Part shown: positions 15,285-20,874 of the stretch, one piece after another
Layout: each line of letters starts with the position of its first letter
Numbering within the stretch: the stretch's first letter is position 1
Virus record (IMG/VR): IMGVR_UViG_3300029448_000368
Location: 5,202-26,075 of that record
DNA length: 20,874 nt
Direction: 5' to 3' (one strand)
From: a virus
Notes under the pieces: generated by a model
Databases searched by the model: none
What the model saw: the letters and a program-made list of their open reading frames with translations, nothing else
Told to the model about the DNA's origin: nothing
Made by a program: the position numbers and the translations under genes

Positions 15285-15536
15285 TTATGCTCCCTCTACT
15301 AATTGTCGAGTCTCTTCTAGCAATTTTTGATTGCCACGATAAAGCTCAACTTGTGATTCAATACCATGTGCCATATGCCATTCTTTTACATTTTGTGGTT
15401 CAATAGCATACAAGTAATCACCATAACCGGTTGGATCACCGCAGTATTGCAATTCACATTCATCACACGCATTTCTTACATATGTATCAAAATCTTTTGG
15501 CACACTAAATCTTATAGTATCATATTGTTTTGACAT
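15285..15536 (-). CDS. Hypothetical protein, first gene of the moron-like unit
   Basis: An 83-residue acidic protein that I do not recognise. It starts MSKQYDTIRFSVPKDFDTYV, has two cysteines in ACDECELQYCG (C24, C27, plus C32) that could bind metal, and ends in a helical Glu/Leu-rich tail (NQKLLEETRQLVEGA). An AGGAGA ribosome binding site lies seven bases before the ATG, and a good promoter lies 34-61 bases upstream. One base separates its stop from the ADP-ribosyltransferase-like start. As first gene of the unit it could be a regulator or a partner of the enzyme. Nothing in the sequence decides this. Confidence 0.8.
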   Translation of the reverse strand: MSKQYDTIRFSVPKDFDTYVRNACDECELQYCGDPTGYGDYLYAIEPQNVKEWHMAHGIESQVELYRGNQKLLEETRQLVEGA

Positions 15537-15569
15537 TTTATTTCTCCTTTTGTTTGTGTTTATACTATT

Positions 15570-15597
15570 AATATATATTGATTAGGTAGGTTGTCAA
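15570..15597 (-). promoter_or_regulatory. Sigma70-type promoter of the moron-like unit
   Basis: On the minus strand a perfect TTGACA (15597-15592) is followed after 16 bases by TATATT (15575-15570), five of six matches to the -10 consensus. It lies between the terminase stop and the first moron gene. The -35 is inside GGTTGACAAC, the same ten bases as at the plus-strand promoter 14075-14084. A small imperfect palindrome (ATAGA-TTG-TCTAT, 15600-15612) lies just upstream. Confidence 0.65.
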
Positions 15598-15628
15598 CCA
15601 TAGATTGTCTATATAGTTCGCGGCTTTT

Positions 15629-16855
15629 TTACCATGCACCATATCTTTTTACTGTTCTTTCCTCATATTCTTGCTTAATTGGATACAGATATGACACCAT
15701 ATAACTCCAACTATCATTAACACCATCATAACCCTTTTCGGCATCTTTCTTAGGAATGTTCGTATTTGCTTGGTACTCCCATTTACTAATAGCTGTGATT
15801 GTTTCTCTACAGGTAGGTTCTATGAATAGGTTTCTCTTACCACTTGCGTCACACAATAATCTATTACCGGCATTTATTCTATCTTTTACCAATGGATTTG
15901 CTTTGTTTACCATAACCTTAAATCCATACTGTTGCAATATAGTGTGATCTGTATTACCACCCGCACTTGTTTTTCTTTGCGCCCCGGCACTATCTGGGTA
16001 AATGAATATCATCTTATTTGGATACTTTTGTTTTATTGCTTGACACATTTCATCTGTGTTTGTATTACGCAACACTATTTCATCAACTATATGCAATCCT
16101 GTTTTATACTTTACAGCAATTACAGCCGTCATTTTTGATATGTTAAAGTCTAAACCAATATGTATGTGATTAGGAATCTCACCATCAAACTTTTCTATGT
16201 TATCTTTATCAAATGCATAAAATATAATATTTCCACTACTTTGCCAATTGGCTTCGTACTCTTGTTTAAATGTGGCCAAATCTAAATCTCTTCTTGCGGC
16301 TTCTATTTCTTCTTTGCTTATCTGTCCACCTTCTAGTGTTGTATATTGATACGCACTCCAATCTTCCAACTTGTGAGCTTCCATCCACATATCATAAAAC
16401 CAATTACCCATACCTTGTGGTGTACTAATAAACAACGCACCACCTTCACTATCCGATAGCGTGGGTCTCACTATATCTGTCCAAATTTTTCTATCGTAAA
16501 AGGCGCACTCATCTAAAACTGCGAAATCATATCGACTGCCACGAATACTAACCGCGGCATCAGCACTACGCAATGTGATTGTGCTTCCATTAACCAAATA
16601 CAATGTTAAATCACTTTCGTTAATCTTTTTAACCCATCTTCTCTTTACCAACTGTTCTCTTAAATCTTCCAATATGATATTCTTTGCTTGTCTATAGTTC
16701 AAGCTCATATACATAATCTTTTGATTTGGAAATCTTGCGGCACGAGCCATTTCCCATATTGCCAAATAAGACTTTCCAAAACGCCTTCCGCAACAAGCTA
16801 ATCTAAAGCGATTTTTATCATCAAATATCTTTTGTTGTGGCACACTCAACGGCAT
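15629..16855 (-). CDS. terL: Terminase large subunit
   Basis: A 408-residue ATPase-nuclease that pumps DNA into the prohead and cuts it. The ATPase part shows GRRFGKS (Walker A, 23-29), VLDE (Walker B, 113-116) and STP (coupling motif, 144-146). The RNase H-like nuclease part shows D236 in HIGLDFN, D288 in IYPDSAG, and the DGVND pair (377, 381) near the end. I chose the ATG at 16855: it overlaps the glycosyltransferase stop by one base (TAATG), as do several gene pairs here. The longer reading from 16903 needs a TTG start. Length fits the compact terminases of marine siphoviruses. No small subunit is recognisable before it. Confidence 0.93.
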   Translation of the reverse strand: MPLSVPQQKIFDDKNRFRLACCGRRFGKSYLAIWEMARAARFPNQKIMYMSLNYRQAKNIILEDLREQLVKRRWVKKINESDLTLYLVNGSTITLRSADAAVSIRGSRYDFAVLDECAFYDRKIWTDIVRPTLSDSEGGALFISTPQGMGNWFYDMWMEAHKLEDWSAYQYTTLEGGQISKEEIEAARRDLDLATFKQEYEANWQSSGNIIFYAFDKDNIEKFDGEIPNHIHIGLDFNISKMTAVIAVKYKTGLHIVDEIVLRNTNTDEMCQAIKQKYPNKMIFIYPDSAGAQRKTSAGGNTDHTILQQYGFKVMVNKANPLVKDRINAGNRLLCDASGKRNLFIEPTCRETITAISKWEYQANTNIPKKDAEKGYDGVNDSWSYMVSYLYPIKQEYEERTVKRYGAW

Positions 16856-17694
16856 TACTTTTTGTACTCCGCTCTTAATATCTTGGGTGCTGTTTTTCGC
16901 CAATCAACTCTGTGATGTAATCGTTCGTGTTTCTTACCCAATACTGCTACTCGTACTCCACTAGGGTGCATCATAACACTAAAGAAGCTCTTAACATATG
17001 TACCTGTATCTAAATATAACTCTGTTAAACCACCCTCATTAGACTGCGTTAGCTTCTGTATAATGCTGGTTTTCATTTGTGTTAGCATTATATCGCCTTT
17101 GTGACCCAATCGTACATATGCGTTAACATCTTCATTTGTTCTTCCACTAAACTTAAATGGTCTATCTGTGGCACATACGAAACTGTTCATTGCTTTACGC
17201 TTTGGTCTGTCCCATCCACCTCCACCTTGATAATCACCACCTTGACCCATTGCCAATGTGAGTACTGGTGTGCTTTCAACGAACTCAACCATTGCTGTGA
17301 ATAATCTATCCATATTTGTTAATTGTATACTACGGCTTCTATTGTTATGTTCAGCATTTGTGATATGCTGTATACTACTATAATCATCATCCAATACCAT
17401 AAAGTATTTTAATCCCAACTCTTTGGCTATTGTCCAACACCAATTTCGTGCGAATACAACACCACGCTGATGTGTTTCATTATCCATTGTGTCTGTGATT
17501 TCTGCGGCCTTTAACTTATCAAATACATATACTGAGTCACCATACAATCTCTTGTATTCATCTACAGTATCATCTTGATCATCAACTATGTAAACAATCC
17601 GGCCTGTGTACTTAAATCTATCCAACATACGCTTGGTGTAAATACGGTCTGGTCGCTTGTGAGTTAATATGAATACTGCGAAATCATCACGCAT
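16855..17694 (-). CDS. Glycosyltransferase, TET-associated (TAGT)-like, possible DNA-base glycosyltransferase
   Basis: A 279-residue GT-A type glycosyltransferase. It opens with FAVFILTHKRPD (5-16), then GRIVYIVDDQDD (31-42). RGVVFARNWCWTIAKELGLK (78-97) leads into YFMVLDDDYSS (98-107) with the metal-binding DDD at 102-104, and GRTNEDVNAYVRLG (184-197) holds the acidic pair E188-D189. GTYVKSFFSVMMHPSG (231-246) and HHRVDW (260-265) complete a pattern I know from a conserved phage family linked by Iyer and co-workers to glycosylation of hypermodified DNA bases. I chose the ATG at 17694, which overlaps the ParB-like stop by eight bases. No TET/JBP oxygenase is in the window, so the acceptor is unknown. 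Family call is good; DNA as substrate is inference. Confidence 0.65.
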   Translation of the reverse strand: MRDDFAVFILTHKRPDRIYTKRMLDRFKYTGRIVYIVDDQDDTVDEYKRLYGDSVYVFDKLKAAEITDTMDNETHQRGVVFARNWCWTIAKELGLKYFMVLDDDYSSIQHITNAEHNNRSRSIQLTNMDRLFTAMVEFVESTPVLTLAMGQGGDYQGGGGWDRPKRKAMNSFVCATDRPFKFSGRTNEDVNAYVRLGHKGDIMLTQMKTSIIQKLTQSNEGGLTELYLDTGTYVKSFFSVMMHPSGVRVAVLGKKHERLHHRVDWRKTAPKILRAEYKK

Positions 17695-18448
17695 TGTTAT
17701 CAGCACTTTCCAAGTATATGTCAGCAATATCATCTCTTAATTTAGTATAACCAAGCTCTATTGCTCTATCAAAATCAATTATAACCAACGCACTATCTTC
17801 AAATAGCTTTTGTGTATCTTTATCAGCATGGGCATAGTATTCAGCTATTCTCCCATAATCGAACTCAATATGTCTATAAGCCGCAAGGCTTAAAAATTTT
17901 TTTATATCTGCTGGTAATTCACTCTTCTCTATGTTATCCAACAAGTCTTGAGCTCTGTGATCATCATACAAGTGATCCAACTCTGGCTTATCACCCTTGG
18001 GCTCATACAATGGCGTATCTATCTTCTTTGTGTATGTATCGTCTGACAATTTCAGCATCTTATCAAGCTCTTCACTCTTAAAACCTGTGAGCTCAATATC
18101 ACCTGTGAGTTCTTTCAAATCAGCCAATTCTTCTGTTAATAAATCTTCATCCCAACCTGCTAACTCATTTAACTTGTTGTCAGCTATTCTATATGCTCGT
18201 ACTTTTTCATCACTTATACCGTCCGGCATCTCTAATACTGGTACCTCGGTTAACTGCAACTCTTTGCTGGCTTTCCATCGTGTATGTCCTACTACGATAA
18301 CATCATCTTTATCCACTACTATGGGTTGATTAAAGCCAAACTCTTGAATACTGTCAGCTACTCTTTTTACTGCTTTGGTGTTTTTTCTTGGATTTTTATT
18401 ATATGGCGTCAACTCATCTGGGTGTCGCCACACTATTTCTTTATGCAT
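17687..18448 (-). CDS. ParB-like N-terminal domain protein, partner of the DNA methyltransferase
   Basis: A 253-residue protein. Residues 1-130 form a ParB-like domain: ELTPYNKNPRKN (12-23), SIQEFGFNQPIVVD (33-46), VVGHTRWKA (52-60) and IADNKLNELAGWDEDLL (88-104), then IELTGFKSEELDKML. This version is often found fused to or next to DNA methylases in phages and prophages. The C-terminal part (182-235) with FLSLAAYRHIEFDY, RIAEYYAHA and EDSALVIIDF is a second conserved phage block of unknown role. The gene overlaps the methyltransferase by 16 bases and the glycosyltransferase by eight. An AAAGGA site six bases before the ATG lies in one copy of the 22-base direct repeat. A role in guiding or assisting DNA modification is inferred from context; a classic chromosome-partition role is unlikely without ParA. 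Confidence 0.8.
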   Translation of the reverse strand: MHKEIVWRHPDELTPYNKNPRKNTKAVKRVADSIQEFGFNQPIVVDKDDVIVVGHTRWKASKELQLTEVPVLEMPDGISDEKVRAYRIADNKLNELAGWDEDLLTEELADLKELTGDIELTGFKSEELDKMLKLSDDTYTKKIDTPLYEPKGDKPELDHLYDDHRAQDLLDNIEKSELPADIKKFLSLAAYRHIEFDYGRIAEYYAHADKDTQKLFEDSALVIIDFDRAIELGYTKLRDDIADIYLESADNNA

Positions 18449-19773
18449 AGGGGGTCCTTTCTTGTATTATTTATATCATCAAATAATTGATCAAAAATAT
18501 TATTAGGTTGTATTCTTGTATACCAAGCCTCTATTCTTTTGTTAGCTATTGCTACATAATTAGGGTCTAATTCACACCCTGTAAAGCACATATCCGCCTC
18601 TACAGCCGCCATTCCTGTGCTTCCGCTTCCAGTAAATGGATCCAATACTTTACCACCCGGTGGAGTGACTAACTGTATAAGATATTTCATTAATGCTACT
18701 GGTTTTACTGTAGGATGATTGTTTCCTAAATTGTGCGTAGCAGGATCACTTGTGAATGTTTGCACATTACCATTCTTATCTGTTAGCCCTGTTTGTATTT
18801 TACCTACTGCGTTGCCTTTTGAATAGTTGTCTTTCATACGCCCCAATGTACCTGTTTGTGTATAACCTGGTGTGCCTGGTGCATATACACCATCACCAAT
18901 GTTATTACCTGTTGCTATATGTGCCAAAGGATCTTTGTTTTTTCTCACTAGATAGTTTCCATTTTTTGCAATAAAATCATCACCACCCGGGCCACACACT
19001 CTGTCAGAAACACTTTCAAAACCACAATGTCTTTCTTCTCTGCTTACTTTTGGACAATAGAAATACTTTTGATAGTCTGTGATTTCACCCATAACATTGC
19101 TTGGATATCTACCTTGTAGCCTGTTATCAACATCTCTATCTTTGTTTATATCAGCATCCTTGTCTTTTATATAATCAACACCTTTAGCATCTGCGTGTGC
19201 GTTATTAAATACTGCTTTACTGCCGGTACTATTAGGATATTTCTTCATCCATTTTACATAAGCTTCTGGGTTGTCATCTTTGCCCCATTCAACTCTACTT
19301 ACATCTATATTAAGAGCTCCTGTTCCGTGTGCTAACATATTATCTACGGTTGCTCCTTTAAAAGGTTTTCTTGCCATTACAATAGGTTCATGTCCTGGCT
19401 TTAGGGCTGTTTTCCAACCACTCCATTCATTGTCTATACCACGCTTGTCCAATGCTTTACCAATGTCTTGTGCTTTGGGAAAGCCACTTGCATATATCCA
19501 CATCAATTGATCTCTTATTTCAAAACCAACTATTTCTATATTTGTTGCTAAATGATGATATGTTCTTGCCGCACTAAAAGCCAATAAATGTCCACCTGGC
19601 TTTAACACTCTGTAGCACTCTTGCCAAGTCTCTACTGCACCTGTGTTGCTGTCCCAATCTTTACCAAGGAACTCTATACCATATGGTGGATCTGTGACGA
19701 TACTGTCAAAGTAATTATCAGGATAAGATTTTAGGATGTCCTGATTCATCCCTTGTTTAACTGTAAATTGCAT
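18433..19773 (-). CDS. DNA methyltransferase, N4-cytosine/N6-adenine, beta class
   Basis: A 446-residue methyltransferase. DPPY (28-31, motif IV) precedes the S-adenosylmethionine-binding DPFTGSGSTG (378-387, motif I), which is the beta-class order. Between them are GHEPIVMARKP, GALNIDVSRVEWG, GRYPSNVMGE, YFYCPKVSREER and HPTVKP (353-358), all typical of the long phage/prophage type. A charged Asp/Lys-rich insert sits at about 200-225. The DPPY form favours adenine N6 but cytosine N4 cannot be excluded; the target site cannot be read from sequence. An AAAGGA site precedes the ATG. The last twelve residues are encoded by the 22-base repeat shared with the region upstream of the gene. No restriction enzyme lies nearby, so it is a solitary methyltransferase. 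Confidence 0.9.
   Translation of the reverse strand: MQFTVKQGMNQDILKSYPDNYFDSIVTDPPYGIEFLGKDWDSNTGAVETWQECYRVLKPGGHLLAFSAARTYHHLATNIEIVGFEIRDQLMWIYASGFPKAQDIGKALDKRGIDNEWSGWKTALKPGHEPIVMARKPFKGATVDNMLAHGTGALNIDVSRVEWGKDDNPEAYVKWMKKYPNSTGSKAVFNNAHADAKGVDYIKDKDADINKDRDVDNRLQGRYPSNVMGEITDYQKYFYCPKVSREERHCGFESVSDRVCGPGGDDFIAKNGNYLVRKNKDPLAHIATGNNIGDGVYAPGTPGYTQTGTLGRMKDNYSKGNAVGKIQTGLTDKNGNVQTFTSDPATHNLGNNHPTVKPVALMKYLIQLVTPPGGKVLDPFTGSGSTGMAAVEADMCFTGCELDPNYVAIANKRIEAWYTRIQPNNIFDQLFDDINNTRKDPLCIKK
18449..18470. repeat. Direct repeat, copy A (downstream side of methyltransferase)
   Basis: A 22-base sequence beginning AGGGGGTCCTTTCTTG matches copy B at 19811-19832 with one difference (C/T at position 9). 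On the minus strand it encodes the end of the methyltransferase and also supplies the ribosome binding site of the ParB-like gene. Confidence 0.8.
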
Positions 19774-19810
19774 TTTGTTTCCTTTGTAGCCAATTTACCT
19801 TATTGTTATA

Positions 19811-19832
19811 AGGGGGTCTTTTCTTGTATTAT
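19811..19832. repeat. Direct repeat, copy B (upstream side of methyltransferase)
   Basis: This matches copy A in 21 of 22 bases, 1362 bases away. It overlaps the stop codon of the 88-residue gene and lies 38 bases before the methyltransferase ATG. The change makes AAAAGA of the AAAGGA ribosome site, so this copy has lost that function. Confidence 0.8.
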
Positions 19833-20095
19833 GGTGTAGGCTTTTTATTTATTTGATTTATTGCCGCTGTGATTCCTACACCCACAGCTAAATTTGTTTT
19901 ATTAAATAACGAACTCTTTGGAGCTTGTACGAATGTACCATTTGCTATATCCATACCATTTCGAAAGCTTCTTGCATTTATGTGTGGCGGTGTGCTTCCA
20001 CCATTCTTGGCATATCTATAACCTGCTTCGTGTCCACTACAATCGCTCACACATTTACTTTTAAATCCGTCTCTTTTAAAATAACCTTTAGCCAT
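19829..20095 (-). CDS. Small phage protein with a DCSGH motif, unknown function
   Basis: An 88-residue protein that I cannot name. It is basic at the N-terminus, then shows KCVSDCSGHEAGYRYAKNGG (14-33) with C15, C19 and H22, followed by SFRNGM (43-48). The CSGH-x-AGY pattern recalls small proteins of marine phages without assigned function. A mildly hydrophobic segment (LAVGVGITAAI, 69-79) lies near the C-terminus. It starts on the last base of the holin-like stop (TAATG), so the two are coupled. It could be a small virion protein or a lysis accessory. Cysteine-histidine spacing would allow metal binding, but that is a guess. Confidence 0.75.
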   Translation of the reverse strand: MAKGYFKRDGFKSKCVSDCSGHEAGYRYAKNGGSTPPHINARSFRNGMDIANGTFVQAPKSSLFNKTNLAVGVGITAAINQINKKPTP

Positions 20096-20355
20096 TATTT
20101 CTCTTCTTTACTTTTTGATATTTTACCTGATCCTACATACAGTCCAAAAAATCCTGCTCCTGCTCCTACTATGGTTGCTACGAAGCCTGCTTGTGCTGTT
20201 GTGGGTTCTGGCATTGCCATAAACCATTGTGTTGTACTATAAAAAGCATATGTATATAACGCCATCAATAGTCTTGGAATCAGTCTCCAATTACTCATCA
20301 ACTCTGGTAATTCACATTTGATAAAGTACCATATATTCTTTATGATCTGTTTCAT
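20095..20355 (-). CDS. Holin-like small membrane protein
   Basis: An 86-residue protein with two membrane segments: LLMALYTYAFYSTTQWFMAM (about 29-48) and AGFVATIVGAGAGFFGLYVG (about 56-75), and a charged C-terminal tail (KISKSKEEK). Size and layout fit a class II holin that opens the inner membrane at lysis. I chose the ATG at 20355, which overlaps the upstream stop as ATGA; the longer reading from 20403 runs deep into the upstream gene. No endolysin is recognisable nearby, so the lysis role is not certain, and a virion membrane protein is an alternative. Confidence 0.6.
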   Translation of the reverse strand: MKQIIKNIWYFIKCELPELMSNWRLIPRLLMALYTYAFYSTTQWFMAMPEPTTAQAGFVATIVGAGAGFFGLYVGSGKISKSKEEK

Positions 20356-20639
20356 TTTTTTAATATCTTTCGTGCCCAACTTAATCCGGCCGCTCCACCC
20401 CAACCCAAATAGGCTTGTGTACCTGGGGTGTTCTTTCCTGGCTTGTAATAACTTTTGGCACGGCTAAGAAAACTATATGTTCTCTCAACCGTAGCCATAC
20501 TTACATTTTCGCCTTTTGCAAATTGATTTGCCCTTGCTAAACCCACTGGCGTCATACCCTTACGACTTGCTGGTGCTTCATCTCTTAAAGCTAACGCCCT
20601 CTTAGCATTGGCTCTCATTTGTGCTGTTGGCTTAGGCAT
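20352..20639 (-). CDS. Conserved small phage protein, 'GLARA' family, unknown function
   Basis: A 95-residue basic protein. It contains ALALRDEAPASRKGMTPVGL (15-34) followed by ARANQFAKGENVSMATVERT and YSFLSRA (56-62), and ends with YLGWGGAAGLSWARKIL (77-93). I know this block ('lR----sr-G-T-vGlaRA-----g---S--tv-rm-SFl-Rh') from many phage genomes, where its function is not established; it also appears fused within larger virion-related proteins. Its ATG overlaps the stop of the preceding structural gene by one base (TAATG) and its stop overlaps the holin-like start, so it belongs to the same transcript. Confidence 0.75.
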   Translation of the reverse strand: MPKPTAQMRANAKRALALRDEAPASRKGMTPVGLARANQFAKGENVSMATVERTYSFLSRAKSYYKPGKNTPGTQAYLGWGGAAGLSWARKILKK

Positions 20640-20874
20640 TATGATGCTTCTAAGATAATCTGAAAGTCAGCCGCTACTGCTACATCTGACGAACCCAATC
20701 TTTTAGCACGAATCTCAATGATTCCACCACCTGGGATTGGGAATGGATTTGGTAGGTTGTATGTGATACCTTGACCTTCACCCACGATAGTTGTTAGCTG
20801 TTGTCTGAATACATTTGATCCATCAGGTGCTTTGTTTAACCAAATACTAACCTGTGCTGAACCTGCCGCACTAA
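20639..20874 (-). CDS. Structural-type protein, C-terminal end only (cut by window edge)
   Basis: An open frame enters from the right edge and stops with TAA at 20641-20639. The last 77 residues are visible and include AQVSIWLNKAPDG, TYNLPNPFPIPGGGIIEIRA and ADFQIILEAS. The beta-rich, Gly/Pro-containing text with no cysteine looks like a virion surface or fibre protein. The start is outside the window and the family cannot be fixed from this part. Confidence 0.6.
   Translation of the reverse strand, partial: SAAGSAQVSIWLNKAPDGSNVFRQQLTTIVGEGQGITYNLPNPFPIPGGGIIEIRAKRLGSSDVAVAADFQIILEAS

Noticed and set aside
16856-16903. Longer terminase reading from a TTG at 16903
   Set aside because: The ATG at 16855 overlaps the upstream stop in the TAATG pattern used repeatedly in this genome, and ATG is preferred over TTG.
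17695-17733. Longer glycosyltransferase reading from the ATG at 17733
   Set aside because: It adds 13 residues (MILLTYTWKVLIT) inside the ParB-like gene; the family starts near the F-x-V-F-I-L strand, which fits the ATG at 17694.
1-20874. CRISPR arrays, tRNA genes, integrase, attachment sites, insertion sequences
   Set aside because: I looked for regularly spaced repeats, tRNA signatures, tyrosine or serine recombinases and transposases, and saw none. Whether the phage is temperate cannot be judged from this window.

Overview
The window is a contiguous piece of a tailed double-stranded DNA phage genome (or prophage) with siphovirus tail architecture. Every protein gene I can support lies on the minus strand, so transcription runs from high to low coordinates. 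The DNA is AT-rich, and tail proteins carry motifs common in uncultured marine phages (for example the 'SPQLGGNLDVNG' fibre motif). This suggests a marine phage infecting an AT-rich host; that is inference, and no host marker was seen.

Region by region, in transcription order. (a) 20874-19829: the C-terminal end of a structural protein, a small conserved phage protein, a two-helix holin-like membrane protein and a small protein with a 'DCSGH' motif, mostly coupled by 1-4 base overlaps. (b) 19773-16855: a beta-class DNA methyltransferase, a ParB-like protein and a glycosyltransferase resembling the TET-associated family. The three genes overlap and lead straight into the terminase large subunit, so they look like a DNA-modification cassette. 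A 22-base near-identical direct repeat brackets the methyltransferase gene. (c) 16855-15629: terminase large subunit. No small subunit is recognisable. (d) 15597-14191: three small genes with their own promoter and their own intrinsic terminator, inserted between terminase and portal, which is the layout of a phage moron. The middle gene resembles an ADP-ribosyltransferase.

(e) 14349-13953: a 397-base gene-free stretch holding a 14-bp perfect palindrome, a plus-strand promoter, two long inverted repeats, the terminator and a small hairpin. The promoter plus terminator could make a plus-strand RNA of about 120 nt. (f) 13952-10375: portal, scaffold, major capsid protein and head-tail adaptor with an EF-hand-like loop. 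(g) 10375-1: tail terminator, tail tube, a gpZ/gp10-like protein, tail assembly chaperone with a classic -1 frameshift (GGGAAAA), tape measure (868 aa), a large distal-tail-like protein, hub-like protein, NlpC/P60-like protein, a short J-like tip protein and the start of a fibre gene cut by the window edge.

One genome-scale signal stands out: I found no GCAGC or GCTGC (GCWGC) anywhere, while GCCGC/GCGGC occurs about 50 times. In the Ala-Ala pairs I checked, the first alanine is GCG, which avoids GCAGC/GCTGC. This looks like restriction avoidance.
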